Shown: in pieces, positions 1 to 11,800 of the stretch
Position numbering within the stretch: the stretch's first letter is position 1
Layout: every line of letters begins with the position of its first letter
DNA from: Macrotis lagotis
Lineage: Eukaryota > Chordata > Mammalia > Peramelemorphia > Peramelidae
Assembly: GCF_037893015.1 (NCBI RefSeq)
Contig: NC_133658.1
Coordinates: 881,434,893-881,498,892 of the forward strand
Direction of reading: 5' to 3'
DNA: 64,000 nucleotides
The notes under the pieces: model-generated
What the model was told of the DNA's origin: nothing
What the model saw: the letters and a program-made list of their open reading frames with translations, nothing else
Database searches by the model: none
Made by a program: the position numbers and the translations under genes

Positions 1-739
1 TGCTTGGCTAGTGATGCTGCCCCTCCCTAGCCTCCCAAATTGCCTCTCTGAAATCATTTTTCCTCCATTAGGCGGTAGGAGCCTTGAGTAAAGAGAGGAT
101 GAGGCAGCGATCTTTGTCTCTGGTAGCCAACAGTTTTGCCCATCATATCATTCAATAAATCCATGGGAGTGAGGAACTCTCTTTTCCCTCAGCTGAGGAG
201 TTAGAGGTCAAGGCTCTGTGTGGCCCTGCAGAAGCTCCCATGGATACAGAGGGGTTCCAGCAGCTGGGTCTCAAGTGTCCCCCCCCCCCCCCACTTCCTA
301 CTCCTCATCCACCTCCCTCAAGGAATGACTGGAATTTCTCAGGCCAGAGCCCTTAATGAACTGCAGCCAAGGACAAGAATAAGGTTGAAGACTCAGAAGT
401 GGTCTAAGAAGACTTGGGAAAAGGTCAGGGAGCCCTGTTACAGTTCCTGCCCTTATGGTCCCCTGGGAGATGACCATGAATGGAGACTGGGGACCCTGTA
501 GGAAACACAGGTCTGGCACGATGAAACGTGGGAGTGATGAAGCCCTCCCTACCAAGGCCATGGGGCTACTTGGTTCAGAGAGGGCCGCAGGTCAGGCTGG
601 TGGGGCATCCCCCTGTTGAAGAAAACAGAGGCAGCATTCTCCTTTCTGAAGCCTCCCCCTCTGTGAGTAGGCATCAAGGTGCTGAAGCCATGGTGGGTGT
701 GCCAGGGCCTGGAAATGCTTCATCACACAGAGAGTCCAG
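1..739. other. Sequence downstream of AGTRAP, no gene recognised
   Basis: I recognise no exon or repeat family here. It contains a C14 homopolymer at 279-292. In mammals the next locus in this direction is C1orf167/MTHFR, but no part of it is visible. Confidence 0.5.
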
Positions 740-1250
740 TGAGCTTATTCCTCAAACTTTAATGTCCTAACAGCAATGGCAGTGTTTCAGAGGCTCTGTC
801 TGAGTGGCTAGGATGGAGCTGCTGCCCCTGGGGAAGCAGCAGAGGGAGAGGCTGCCCTTACTGTTGCCCCCTAGCCAGCCTCTATGGAAGTGCTACCCAC
901 CCACCTGGGGCAAGGGGAGGACAGCTACCCTCAGGGGCCACACCTGGGGCTGCAGAGACCCTGGCACAGCCTAGGCACTTGGCAGTGTGGCCCTGGAGGG
1001 AGGGACAGACAGACGAGTCTCTCAAGGGTAAGATGGACCTTGGGGAGTACAGTGTTGAGACCCTGGAGTGTGGTTCTCAATTGGAGCAGCGAGAATGTCC
1101 CTGAATCATAAGCCCACTTTACCCCAGGGAGGCAGAAGCGCCAGATGTAACTCACGGTCAGGGAAGGGTGAGAGGGCAGGGAGCAAGATAGTCTTCAGAG
1201 AAGGGGAATAAATGCCCAGCATTGGAGGGGGAGGAGGAGGAGGAGGGGTC
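740..1250 (-). other. AGTRAP: AGTRAP 3' UTR (predicted)
   Basis: This is the span from the stop codon to the first convincing polyadenylation signal. It begins with a CU-rich tract (CCTCCTCCTCCTCC in the mRNA sense) and otherwise shows no recognisable repeat. The length is inferred. Confidence 0.5.
758..763 (-). terminator. Polyadenylation signal ATTAAA for AGTRAP (candidate)
   Basis: Minus-strand ATTAAA lies 488 bases past the stop. About 25-35 bases downstream is a U/GU-rich CTCTCTGTGTG element, the usual layout of a cleavage site. No other canonical signal was noticed between the stop and this point. Confidence 0.5.
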
Positions 1251-1369
1251 TCAGTATGGTCGAGCAGCCGGCTTGCTCTCCAGGTCTGCGTAGGGGTGTG
1301 CCAAGGCAGGGTCCTCCTGGGCGTCAATGGTCTGGTAGGCACTATGCTCCTGCGATGGACCAAAGGAAC
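1251..1369 (-). CDS. AGTRAP: AGTRAP terminal coding exon
   Basis: The acceptor reads CACTTCCAG|GTTCC. The exon completes a Gly codon and encodes the cytoplasmic tail FGPSQEHSAYQTIDAQED through ARPY, ending in TGA at 1253-1251. In the family this tail is hydrophilic and less conserved than the membrane part, apart from the SAYQTID motif. A (CCT)n-rich tract starts a few bases after the stop. Confidence 0.94.
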
Positions 1370-4300
1370 CTGGAAGTGGGGTGGAGGAAGGAGAGGCGGG
1401 GGAACGCAGGATGAGGTTCTCTCCTCACAAGCTCCTGCCCAGGTTCAGCTGTAGCCTTCCTAGATCGGTCTGACTTTCCTTCCAGTTAATTGTGAGCCCT
1501 GCTGCTGTGACCAGAGTCTGGAGGAACATCCAATGCAACAGGAAATGAGGCTAGGCTGTGAGGGGCAAGGGAAGGGAGGTGGCATTTCTTGGGTCTGCTG
1601 TGGGCCAGGCTGGCATTTCCTTGTTGATGGTGACCCCATGGCCTCGCTGCCCATTGGGGGGGGGGATAGGATGGAAAGCAGTGAGGTAAATCAGAGATGT
1701 TTCCTGACCTAACTAAAGGCCTAACAAGGCAAGGCAGGGGAGAGGCTGGACATGAGAAAAGGGAAGTCCACAACAGAGAAGGTACTTCCATCAGGCCCTG
1801 CCTGGGGGTCCTCAGCCACTCTGGGGGGACAGTAGACTTCCTGGATGGGCCCAGCTGCCAGAGCCTGGCCCCTATCAGCCAGGGACCCAAGAGGCCAGGT
1901 TCAGCCACATCTGCACACTCCTTTCCCTGGACCCTGGGATCTTGCCTGACTCTGGGCTGGGACTGTGACTGCCCACCAGAGCCAAAGGGAAGTGGGGCTG
2001 TGTTTGTCTGCTTTTCCTCCTGAGCTAGGGAGGAAAGGAAGAAAGATGAAACTTGTTTTTTTCCTTCTCTAAAGGGGTGGCCTAGAAGCTAGGGCTTCTG
2101 GTAAGGAGAAATTACTTTGGACATCCCCCACGGTAACTAAACTATCTGCTTCTCCAAGGCACAGTAGTACAATTGGAATCCCCTTCTACCTCTCTTCCCC
2201 CTCCTCAGCTCACCAGGACACAGAGCAGACCTGGGGGCTGTCCCCACCTGGGCCACCTCAGATGAGCAAAGAAGTCAGAGATGGGAGTTAAGTGAAGGAG
2301 GCCGGAAGCCAGGTGAAAGGGGGAGAGGGGCCTGAGAAGCAGGGGGAGAAGAGGGGAGTCAGGAGCCTAGGCCCAGCCTACCCGGGGACACTGCAGCCTC
2401 ACCTATGTTGAGGACAAACTCGCCCCCTCGCTCTCGGTACATGTGGTAGACAAAGATGCAGGACAGGGGCTTCAGGAGGAGGCTGAAGATGGCCATACCC
2501 GTGCCGAAGCGCATGGTATCTGTCAGTGAGATCCCATATGGATAGAAGATGCTGATGTAGATGATATCCAGGAGGATGGTGATGGCCAGGCCAACCAGAA
2601 ACTGCAGAATACAAAGTGAGGGCAGTGCCCAAAGGGCAGAGCTTTGGACGCAGCCCTACCAAGGCTGGGGGAGCTCTGGATAGGAGAGCCCCAGGCTTCT
2701 AGCCTATTCCATGTTAGCAGAGCAGGCCTGAAAGACCCAGAATGCTGGGTAGGGGCCAAAAAAAAAGGTCATTCCCCCAAACCCTGAACAGCCATTAAGG
2801 GCTCACCCAGTGACCTCACCTTAAAAGAAGTAAAAAGGACTTGAGAAGGGAGCACTAAGATTTGCTTGGTACAAATCACACTGACTCAGAGGTCATTTCA
2901 AAGGCTTAGAGGGGAGAGGAGAAAGGCAGAGGAAGTGGGAGAGGGACTCGGAGCCCGGGGACACATAGCTGCCTTTGTTCCCAGAAGGCCATGTGGGATG
3001 TGGGGAGATTTGCCTCAGCTCTGGTCTGCTCCTCTGTGGAGGAGTCAGTGCTCCTCCCACCTACTGAGGTTCCAGGACTTTAGAAGGCCCCCCAGAAACC
3101 TCCAGCGCTTCTTCCCAAGGAACTCTCCGTGCCAGATTGCATCTACTGAACTCTGTCTGGAGCCTCGCTGAGCCCTGTCAGGTCTAATCTCCCTATGGGG
3201 AGCTGGAGAGAGGTGAGGTATTGCTGGTCATGGCCCTGTAGCCGGCTGCTGACTAAAGAAGCTGCTTCTCTCTGCTCATCACCTGTGCTCCCAGCTCCAG
3301 AAGAGCCTCGAGACTGACCAGCACTGGAGGCCCCATCTGCAGTCCACCCAGCTGCTATCTCATGAGCTCTGATGGCTGTACCCTTTCCACTGACAATGGC
3401 TAGCTGTGGGATCCTGGATTAAGTTCCTTTTAGTGCTGGGACCTGAGAGGTCCTTCTACCTCTGGAATCACGTTTGGTCCTCATTGCTGGCTGTGCTCCC
3501 ACAGCTTCTGTCCCCAACCACCAGGTCCATACTTTCTCCCATGTTAACTTCTCCCCCTCCCTGCTACAAAGCTACTCCTCCACCCACCCTCCTATTCCAA
3601 TTCAACAAACATTGATTGTTTTTGTTGGGTTATCTGGGCCATGTCAAGACTCCTTTCCTCTTCTTCATCCCTGTAGCCCCTTCCTCTCTTCCAGGGAATC
3701 CAGTGGGATACATCTCCTAAAGTCCCAGTTCCTTCCCAACCAAACAACCCCAACTATCTCTATTGCACCCTGACTTCCCCCCCTTCCTCTTGTCTCTTAG
3801 AGGGTGCTGTCTCATTTCCTAATTCTCTAATCTCTGGTCTTGTCAGAGTGAGCTCCTTAGGGACTGACTGCCCTCCCCCAGTGTCTATCTACACAGCACC
3901 AGCACAGAACTGATGCTCCTAAGTACTTGTAGAATGAATATCTTTCCTGAGCATCCATAAAGGGCAGTGGAGTTCCAGTGCTGGGAAGGAAGGTCCAGTG
4001 TCCCTATAGGGTTATTTGTTTTGAGGAAAGCAAGGAAATATCTTTATGAAAAGTCCTGGGCTGGGTTGAGACAGGGGGTGATCCTCATTAAGCCAGTTTT
4101 AGAAAGGGCCACTTGCCTAGGTCAGATAAATCAAAACAAAGAACATGGTATCCAGCAGTTCCTTCTGAATGGTGAGGCCAAGTTGCTGGTGAAGAGAGTG
4201 CCCAGGGGCTGAATTTGGCCAAGGGCTACAAGAAGGAATCAAAGGAAGGATATGGAAACTGAAATCAGGAGACAGTAGAGTTTAGATGGAGGAGAATGAG

Positions 4301-7300
4301 GTTGAGTAGGGCCTTTGAGGATAGCTGGGATCAGGAAGTTAAGACTCATGAAAATAAAGGCTGACCAGAGCTGTCAGTCCCAGGCATCTTGTCAAGGGTC
4401 TCCCTGGACTGGGAGGGGTGGCCCATCCTTCTCCCAATCCCTAAACTCACCATAATTATGGCATCCAAGGAATCTCGTTGAGCAATGGCCCACACCCCCA
4501 GGGCCAGGACGGTGAAATTAGCCCAGGCATAGGAGTTTGAGAATATCAAACAGCCCCTGGCAAAAGGAAGCAGAGTCAATCCCAACAGATTCATCCCGGG
4601 GATAACTCCCTTCTCATTTCTCATTACCTAATCACACCTCATTAGTCTTTAGCTCTTTCCTTCTATTATTTTTAAACATACATTTGAGGCCTTTCACTTT
4701 ATACTAGTCAAATAAAACAAAACAACTCTCCTCCTCCTACCTGCCCAGACTGAATCCTCCCATGTAACACAAAATCATCCAGAGCTTGTGCCAGTTTATA
4801 AAAGCGGACAGGAGTCTCCCCCATTCTCCCCCGAGAAGGAAGGTCTATTCAAGCATCACTTCTACAAGGACCTTCCTGCTTTTTCCAGCTACTCTGAGTT
4901 TGGGAGAAAAATTGTAGATAATTGTAAAGCTATCAACATAGTGCCCGGCCTCCAATTGACATTTCACAAATGCTGTTTTCTCTAAATTTCTTGTACTTGT
5001 CATTTCTTTCTGGCCAGGCATCTTCTATCACATTTGGCTCCTACACCACTAACTTGCCCTTCTCCAGAAGATGGCTGCCTGCTCCATCCCTTGCCCTTGC
5101 TCCATACGGAGGGCAGTTACAAATATTTGGGAAACTCTTGGTCATTGGCTGTCTTTGGCTCCCTTGGGGCAGCTGCCCACAAACGGGCCCCTATTATGTC
5201 AAGTGGAATGGAGGGGCAGGTTGTCCATCATTCTGAGGACAAAATGCTAAATATGCAAAAACTGGAGAAACAAGTCACAGTTTTACCCATGTTACTTTAG
5301 TGGGTTGATTTTACCAAAACTGTCACAGTTTTCATTGGTTTTGTCGATTTCTGAGACATGAGATCAAACCTTGGCATTCTATTAATTGAATTTTTTTATT
5401 ACTGTATAATTTAGAAAATGTTTTCAAACAGTCACCTAAATTGTACATTTAAAAAAACCTGTTTGATCCTATGACCCCCTCATTTAGAATGAATCTTGAT
5501 ATTCACCCAACTAGAAATGGATCTTGATATTATAGCACCTCCCTATACAGAGCAGATATTGGACTTTTCTTTGTATAATTTTGTATAATTAAGACTGCCA
5601 ACTCATCTTTTAGGATCTCTTCTATCTGGTGTTTGGTTACAGACTCTCTTTCTAGTCATTGTGGTGAAAGTACCTCCAGATTTTTCTAGGACATGATCTT
5701 TTGTATTCAAATCATGTATTCCTTTTGAGCTTATGGTGGCATAGGATGATCAAAGCCCATTTTCCTGATTTCCTAACAGTTCATGTTAAAAATGAAGGCC
5801 ATTGGGGCAGCCAGGAGCACAGTGGATAAAACACCAGCCCTGGAGTCAGGAGGACCTGAGTTGAAATCCAGCCTCAGACACTTAATTACCTAGCGGTGTG
5901 GTTTTAGGCAAGTCACTTAACCCCATTGCCTTGAAAAAAACAAAAACAAACAAAACAAGAATGGAGGTCAATCTCCAGGTAATTATGTACTTGAATTTAT
6001 CCAATACTGGTCTTCAGTCTGGGATTGCTTCTGCCTTATCTATTGTAATCTATTGTTTTCTTTTTCTTTTTTTTTTCTTTTTTGTAAGGCAAACAAGGTT
6101 AAGTGGCTTGCCCAAGGCCACACAGCTAGGCAATTATTAAGTGTCTGAGACGGAATTTGAACCCAGGTACTCCTGACTCCAGGGCCTGTGCTTTATCCAC
6201 TACTGCCACCTAGCCCCCCCCTCCTTGTTTTGTTTTCTAACTAGTGTTATCTGACTGATAATTTGAATGGAATGACACTTAATCTATAATTTGGGTAGTA
6301 AGGTCATTTTTATTATAGTATTATGCCCTAATCATTAATACTCTATAATTAAATATACAATTACTCAAAACTTATTCCTTTGCTTCTATAAAATGTGTTT
6401 TGCAGTTATATTTACTTAAATATTGAATATGTCTTGGCAGACCAACTCTTGTGTAGTTTGTGTGGATAGAATTCATCATTATTGTTTCTTCTTGGGTTTT
6501 GTTAGTATATAAATGCTGATAATTTCTATGGATTTATTTTGCATCCTGCTGGAGTCACAAAGTTCTGATTTCTGATTTCAAATTTGGCTTCTGCCACTTT
6601 CTAGTGTGACCATGGACAAGTCACTTCATCTTCTGGTTTGTTTCAGTTTCCTCACTTTTAAAATGGGGATAAATTGCACCTAACTCCTAGAAGAGTGTGA
6701 GGTTCAAGTGCAATAATAATTGTAAAGGGCTTATCTTAGTACCTGCACTGAGTAAACCCTAGAGAAATGCTAGGTATTATTATTATTATTATTATAATTA
6801 TTTTACTACTCTCCTACAGTTTTATATACATCATCAGGCAAACTGAAGATAGGGAAGATCTTTATCTCCTCCTCACCAATGTTGGTGCCCTGAATTTTAT
6901 TCTCTTATTTAACACTAAGGTAGCTAGTATTTCTAGAATTATGTCAAATAATAGTGGGAAGAGGGGGGCTGCTACATTACTACTGTTTAAATGTGTTCTA
7001 CTAGTGTTTCTACACTGAGAATACCTCCTAACTCTTGATTATATATGCTTCTGGTCATAATGAAGGACCTTCATGTGATTATCTTTTTCTTAACATAAAT
7101 GGATTTACTCAAAAGTTTTTCCTGAATCCATTGAAATGTTAGGTGGTTTTTTCCTTTAGGAGATTGATTATGCAAATAATTTTCTTAATATTATTCCATC
7201 CTGTATGCATGATGTGAATCTAATGGCCTCATGTTGAATTATTTACTGGCTATATTTTCTTGCAAGGTTCTTACTTAAAATGTGTGTATTCATATTCATT

Positions 7301-8509
7301 AGGAAGATAGTTCTCTGTTTCTGTTTTGCCTCTTTCTGTGTTGTCAAACTGGGACAAAAGAGTCAGTTTGGAGTCAGGAAGACCTGAGTCTAAATCTGCC
7401 TGAAGATACTGTCTAGCTGTGTGAGCCTTGGCAAGTCACCTCACTGCTCTTTGCTTCAGTTTCCCCAACTGTAAAATGGGATACTAAGAGTACCTGCTTT
7501 CCAGGGTTACTGCAAAAATCAAATGAGATGCTACCTCTAAAGCGTTTAGCTTAGTGCTTGCTAGAAAAGGTTCAATGTTAGTTATTAGTATCCATCTGAC
7601 CCAGTTTTAGCTCCCTTTGGTAGTTCATTTACAGCTGCAAATTTGCTCTGTTCACTTGGGTGCTTCTTATTTTGTAAATCCTCATCCTTGTCTTTGAGTT
7701 CTCAGTTTTACCGATCTAATTGTCTACTGGTTTGTAACTCTTTTTTTCTCTTCTACTTTTTCGTTCCTTTGTCTCTTTAAGCAATCAGTTAAGTGACTTG
7801 TCCAACATCACAAGGCTAATAAAGTATCTGAAGCCAATTTTTTTTTGGAGGGGGAGGGGATTTGCAAGGCAGTGGGGTTCAGTGACTTGCCCAAGGCCAT
7901 ACAGCTAGGTAATTATCAAGTGTCTGAGGTCACATTTGAACTAGGGTCCTCCTGACTCCAGGGCTGGTGCTCTATCCACCACACTACCTAGCAGCCCCTG
8001 AAGCCAAATTTGAACTCAGGTCCTTCTGACTCCAAAGCCAAAGCTCAATCCATTGTCCCACCTAGCTGGCCCTTGTTTCTAATCATTTTCTTCTTTTCCT
8101 TCTCTGTTGCAAATTCACCTTGTTCACATTTTATGTTGGCCATCTGAATTTTCTCTTGGATTAAATAAGCTAATATTTGAGCTACAACTGATAGTTTTTA
8201 GTTTTGCAATTTACACTATTTTCAATTTTTTCTATTTTACTTTTAGTTTTTGATATTTTTCATTTGTATTTCTTAAGAGTTATTTTGTGTTCCTTGTCTT
8301 TTTAATTGCATGCTTGGTCCCTGATGCTCTCTTTTTCCAATGTGATAATGTAAGTTTTCCTCTGAGAGTCGTCTTAGCCTCACTTCAAATGTTCTGTAAT
8401 GTTTTTACTTAAGCTACCTGCTCCCAGGGACCGACACCCCCCCCAAAATGAAACCTCATTGCCAGATGACTCACCACGCCGTCAGCAGCCAGTGCACCAA
8501 AACAATGGC
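1251..8509 (-). CDS. AGTRAP: AGTRAP, angiotensin II receptor-associated protein, exons 2-5 (spliced, exon 1 missing)
   Basis: Joining 8509-8475, 4556-4451, 2601-2403 and 1369-1251 on the minus strand gives one open frame with GT..AG at every internal junction and matching codon phases (2, 0 and 1). The product resembles mammalian AGTRAP throughout: HWLLTAW, then SYAWANFT, ALGVWAIAQRDS, SIFYP, SLLLKPLSC, VYHMYRERGGE and SAYQTID. AGTRAP is a ~160-residue, three-pass membrane protein of endosomes and the cell surface. It binds the cytoplasmic tail of the type-1 angiotensin II receptor and promotes its internalisation. The exons found give 152 residues; adding the usual 9-residue first exon would give 161, against 159 in human. 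The start codon and promoter were not found. Exon 2 starts with Ala where human has Val. DRAXIN lies upstream on the same strand, as in other mammals. Identification is from recalled family sequences, not a search. Confidence 0.95.
1370..2402 (-). other. AGTRAP last intron
   Basis: This is G-rich intronic sequence with no recognised repeat. Short open frames here (up to 140 codons) resemble no known protein and lack family support. Confidence 0.7.
2403..2601 (-). CDS. AGTRAP: AGTRAP coding exon 4 (transmembrane segments)
   Basis: The exon has acceptor TTCTGCAG|TTTCTG and donor ATAG|GTGAGG and is 199 bp long, starting in phase 0 and ending one base into a Gly codon. It encodes two hydrophobic helices (FLVGLAITILLDIIYISIFYP and MAIFSLLLKPLSCIFVYHM) followed by the conserved YRERGGE stretch. 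The stretch between the helices (GISLTDTMRFGTG) aligns with the human loop. Confidence 0.96.
2602..4450 (-). other. AGTRAP intron 3
   Basis: The intron holds one copy of an unnamed ~200 bp dispersed or duplicated segment (3263-3471, second copy at 11800-12000). Around 3820-3945 there is a weak L2-tail-like stretch (CTCCTTAGGGACTGACTGCC followed by a cagcacc block). Confidence 0.6.
4451..4556 (-). CDS. AGTRAP: AGTRAP coding exon 3
   Basis: The exon has acceptor CCAG|GGGCTG and donor ATTATG|GTGAGT. Its 106 bp encode GCLIFSNSYAWANFTVLAL, then GVWAIAQRDSLDAIIM, nearly identical to the human segment. It forms the end of the first hydrophobic segment and most of the second. The first base completes the Trp codon split with exon 2. 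Confidence 0.96.
5801..5945 (+). repeat. WSINE1-type tRNA-derived SINE
   Basis: Sense copy: GGGGCAGCCAGGAGCACAG head, GTGGATAAA and CCTGGAGTCAGGAGGACC boxes, CACTTAACCCCATTGCCTTG before an A-rich tail. Confidence 0.85.
6060..6222 (-). repeat. WSINE1-type SINE
   Basis: Antisense copy: T-rich start, AAGTGGCTTGCCCAAGGCCA, ending GCCACCTAGCCCC. Confidence 0.85.
6555..6775 (+). repeat. MIR-like CORE-SINE
   Basis: CACTTTCTAGTGTGACCATGG, CAGTTTCCTCACTTTTAAAATGG and the ATGCTAGGTATTATT tail fit a diverged MIR/CORE-SINE. It runs into a (TAT)n tract at 6774-6805. Confidence 0.7.
7352..7592 (+). repeat. MIR-like CORE-SINE
   Basis: Near full-length: GAGTCAGGAAGACCTGAGTC, TGTGAGCCTTGGCAAGTCAC, CAGTTTCCCCAACTGTAAAA, CAATGTTAGTTATTAGTA. 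Confidence 0.8.
7785..8070 (-). repeat. Older SINE interrupted by a WSINE1-type copy
   Basis: An older antisense SINE is split by a younger antisense WSINE1-type copy at about 7841-7997. CTGAAGCCAA is repeated at 7828 and 7998 as the target-site duplication. Confidence 0.8.
8475..8509 (-). CDS. AGTRAP: AGTRAP coding exon 2 (35 bp)
   Basis: This small exon has acceptor CTCCTGTAG|GCC and donor GCGTG|GTGAGT. It encodes AIVLVHWLLTA plus two bases of Trp, matching the VILLGHWLLTTW segment of human AGTRAP. It is too short to stand out as an ORF and was found from the expected protein and splice sites. Exon 1 should lie at higher coordinates. Confidence 0.9.
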
Positions 8510-9213
8510 CTACAGGAGGAAAGAGACAAGCGAAGAAAGAGTGAGCGATAACCAGGTCAGTGAGTCTGGAAAACCCTGGACAAAAGAAAACTGGAATTAC
8601 AAGATCCTGAGGAGGATCAATGAGTGACCTGCCAGTAACTGGTAAAGCAGAGAGCACATGAGGCAGAATGGGGCCGGGCTCATCTCAATGCCCTCTTTGG
8701 TTAACCCATGATATGTGGCTGATTCTTAGACTTACAACACTTCATCTGGAACTCAGTTGGGGCCTCTGAAGCAGAAGGCAGTTTAAGTGATAAGAGCTTG
8801 GGTCAACGTGCTTTTAACCAGAAAGTTTTGTTTTTATTTTCCTTAATGATGATGCAGTTGAGGTAGGAGGCTATAATTTGGGGTCCAGTTTCCCCCACCA
8901 AAATGAAAGTCCCCTAAAGGGGAGTGTCTCCTACAATACCCAGGATGTTGAGAGTGGGAGGCAGGTCCTATGTTCAGATTGACTCTATGGTGGCAGAGCT
9001 CTACATCCACAAAGTCAGGTGGATGAGACAGGCCTGGCCAGGGGCAGACCTGCTATTAGCAATGCTGAGCATCAGGCCAAGGAAAAACCAGACCTTCCTA
9101 AGCTCTTTCTTCTTCTAGAGAGGATTCAGTTGTCAACAGGGTTATGAATGATTTTACATACACTTGTCCTGCCAAGTTGTCTAGAAATCCATGGTGAGCA
9201 GTCATAGAATTTA

Positions 9214-9365
9214 TTTTATTTGGTTATTTTTGGTTTTTGCAAGGCAATGGTTGCCCAGGGTCACAAGGCTAGGTAATTGTTAAGGGTCTGAGGTCACATT
9301 AGAACTCCAGTCCTCCTGGCTCTAGGGCAGGTGCTGTATCCACACTATACCACCCAGCTGCCCCA
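9214..9365 (-). repeat. WSINE1-type SINE with exact target-site duplication
   Basis: Antisense copy flanked by a perfect 15 bp repeat, CAGTCATAGAATTTA (9199-9213 and 9366-9380). Perfect duplications suggest a relatively recent insertion. Confidence 0.88.
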
Positions 9366-10649
9366 CAGTCATAGAATTTAAATGAAAAAAAAAAGGGATG
9401 AGTATGCAGTCCCTTCTAGGCCCCAAGAGGCTCAATTTTTCTTTTACTAAAGAGGAAACTATGTCTGAATGAGGTTAGGATCACAGGGTAAGAAGTGGCA
9501 CAGTGAGGACTAACAGCCAAGGCTCCTGGTTCCCTGCCCAAGATTAGAGGGAATTAGAGAAGCCAAGCATCCCTACCTCCTCCACCCAAGCCCATTTTCC
9601 CACTAAGTTAAGTCAAGGTTTTTCTCCTGGCTTCCTAGTATTTTTTATCTGGCACTACTCCTAAAGGTCAGGCTTGGCAAATAGGAAGCATATAAGCTGA
9701 CAAATTTCTCACCTCAATTTGAGTATCTGAGTGGCTCCCCCTTCTCCAAGCCTATAAATACTGTAAACATATTTAAATGAGGAGTATGAGAAAATGCCTC
9801 CCTAATCACTTGTCCTTGCTCTTTATCTTCAAAGCCTAAGGCAAGCCAGTGAATTATCTTTGCATCTAGAGTAGCTTCCTCCCTCTGCTCTAAATCACCA
9901 AGAACAGAAATTCCCTTAGCTCATCCTTACCCCCACCTAAGGAATCATCAGAGCAACCTCAGCTTAGGACCACAGGAGGTGGGGCAGGGGCCAAACTTTC
10001 TCCATTTAGTTTCCTACTGCTCATCTTAGACACAAAATTAGTTTGATCCGACTAAATGATTTTATTCCATGTCATATAAAGCAGTGTGGCCAGAACAGGA
10101 TCCTTTGTTTCTCTGTGTGTTCTCTCATGAATTCGACACCAGATCAGGGTAAGTGGAGACCCTCCAGGGACAGGGAAAGGGCTCTGAGGTCTCCTCCAGC
10201 GTCCCTCTGGAATTCCGGCAACACTGGCACTGCTACTCTCTGTGCCCTTGGGCAAATCACTCTGGGTCTCAGAAGTTACAATGAATGATTTCTAAGGTTG
10301 CCCCATCCAGCTCTAACATGACACTGAAGGACACTTCTGGTCCTAAGACCCTGCTGCCATGTGATGTGGATATCTCCCAAACTGCTCATTCTACCCAGCC
10401 AGGCAGTGTCCTTGCCTTGGAAGAAACAGACTGGCATAGAAACCCCCATTTCACATGCTCCATCCTGGCCCATTGGATCAGGTCAACAGGAGACCCTCTC
10501 CCCAGAAGCAGGAGAATTGATTTATTTTGGCAAGCTCCGCCTTCAGTTTGGGAAAGCTAGGACTCATCTACTCTGGGGATGAGCTGATGACCCTTGAATA
10601 GCTCCTTCAAAGAGATAAACCCTTTTCCCTTTCAGAAAAGGTCTTCAAG

Positions 10650-10800
10650 GGACAGCCAGGTGGTTCAGTGAGTAGAGCACCAGCCCTGGAGTCAGGGGGA
10701 CCTGAGTTCAAATCTTAACTCAGGCATTTAATAATTACCTAGCTGTCTGACCTTGGGCAAGTCACTTAACCCCATTATCTTATAAATAAATAAAAAAATC
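10650..10800 (+). repeat. WSINE1-type SINE
   Basis: Sense copy with GCCAGGTGGTTCAGTGAG head and CACTTAACCCCATTATCTTA, then an A/T-rich tail. AAAAGGTCTTCA flanks both ends. Confidence 0.85.
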
Positions 10801-10994
10801 AAACAGAAAAGGTCTTCAGAGGGGGAGCAAGAGGATTATCATTAACAACATAAATTTGGAAACCAAGGAAATACTAAGTTTTTTACATAGTAGCAAAGTG
10901 TTTCTTTTGGTTATAGTTATGTTTATCTGCATATCTATTTCTATATATATGTATATACATATAGTTATATCAGCCAGGAATGGGAAAGGAGTCT

Positions 10995-11155
10995 AGGAAA
11001 GGGCAGTATTTATTTATTTTGAGTTTTACAATTTTCCCCCTAATCTCACTCCCCCCCTCCCCTAGAAGGATTTAGTCTTTACATTGTTTCTATGGTATAT
11101 ATTAATCTAAGTTGAATGTGACAAGAGAGAAATCATATCCCTTGGCTGTTTTCAA
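10995..11155 (-). repeat. LINE fragment (L1-like, family uncertain)
   Basis: ACAATTTTCCCCCTAATCTC, AGTCTTTACATTGTTTC and GAATGTGACAAGAGAGAAAT resemble an interspersed marsupial LINE segment that I recognise only loosely. Confidence 0.4.
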
Positions 11156-11644
11156 AGACTTTCCCAGGTGCTTCCTTATTGGCTCATGTCGTCTCTGGGA
11201 TGTAGGTTGCCGGTTTGCCAGGTGGTATTATCCCCGTGTGAAAGAGGTGAGGTAGGAAAGGCAGGACAGGATGCAAACCCACATCTTTTCCGCTGTGACA
11301 TGCGGCTCTGAGTTAGTCTGGTGTGGGCTGGGAGATGGCACAATAGTGGTCTCAGTAGATGGAAACAGCCCAGGGTCTACCACTGTGGGGTGGAGGCCAG
11401 ACATGAAGGGGAGGAGGATGAGCCAAGGAAGAAGGAGAAGGATCAAAAAGAATGACATAAAAACTGAGGGAGGATCAAAAAGGTTGATGATCAAGATAAG
11501 GCTGCTAGCTTGGGCAATGCAGAAAGCACAGAGGCAGAAATGAAGACTGGAAGGGACCTTGGAAGCCACTGAGTCTAATCCTCCCATTTTACAGATAAGG
11601 GAACTGAGGAAATGACTTACTCAAGCTAATCCTTTAGGTTCCTG

Positions 11645-11800
11645 GGTGCCATGGAGTGCAGAACACTGGGCCTGAAGTCAGGAAGACTTGAGTTCAAATC
11701 CAGCCTCAAACACTTATGAGCTATATGGTGCTGGGCAAATCAGTTAATCTCTGTCTGCCTCAGTTTCCTCATCTGTAAAATGGGGGAAATAATAGAACCC
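11645..11800 (+). repeat. MIR-like CORE-SINE (5' part)
   Basis: GTCAGGAAGACTTGAGTTCA, GCTGGGCAAATCAGTTAATC and CAGTTTCCTCATCTGTAAAA. It ends where an unnamed 200 bp repeat starts. Confidence 0.75.

Larger units (their letters stand above)
4557..8474 (-). other. AGTRAP intron 2
   Basis: This is a 3.9 kb AT-richer intron filled with SINE copies (listed separately). Long stretches at 5000-5790 and 6225-6550 have no recognised feature. Confidence 0.7.

Noticed and set aside
1486-1908. 140-codon minus-strand frame in AGTRAP last intron
   Set aside because: No family resemblance. It lies between two well-supported exons with good splice sites, in GC-rich DNA where chance frames are long.
10541-10567. 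Minus-strand ATG with nine codons ending Leu-Lys, considered as AGTRAP exon 1
   Set aside because: The next bases are GCGGAG, not a GT donor; only Met, Leu and Lys match, and there is no CpG-rich promoter. Probably chance.
11220-11300. Small cluster of CpGs considered as a promoter
   Set aside because: Sequence order resembles a decayed antisense MIR-like SINE (ATTATCCCCGTGTGAAAGAG), and the CpGs are too few for an island.
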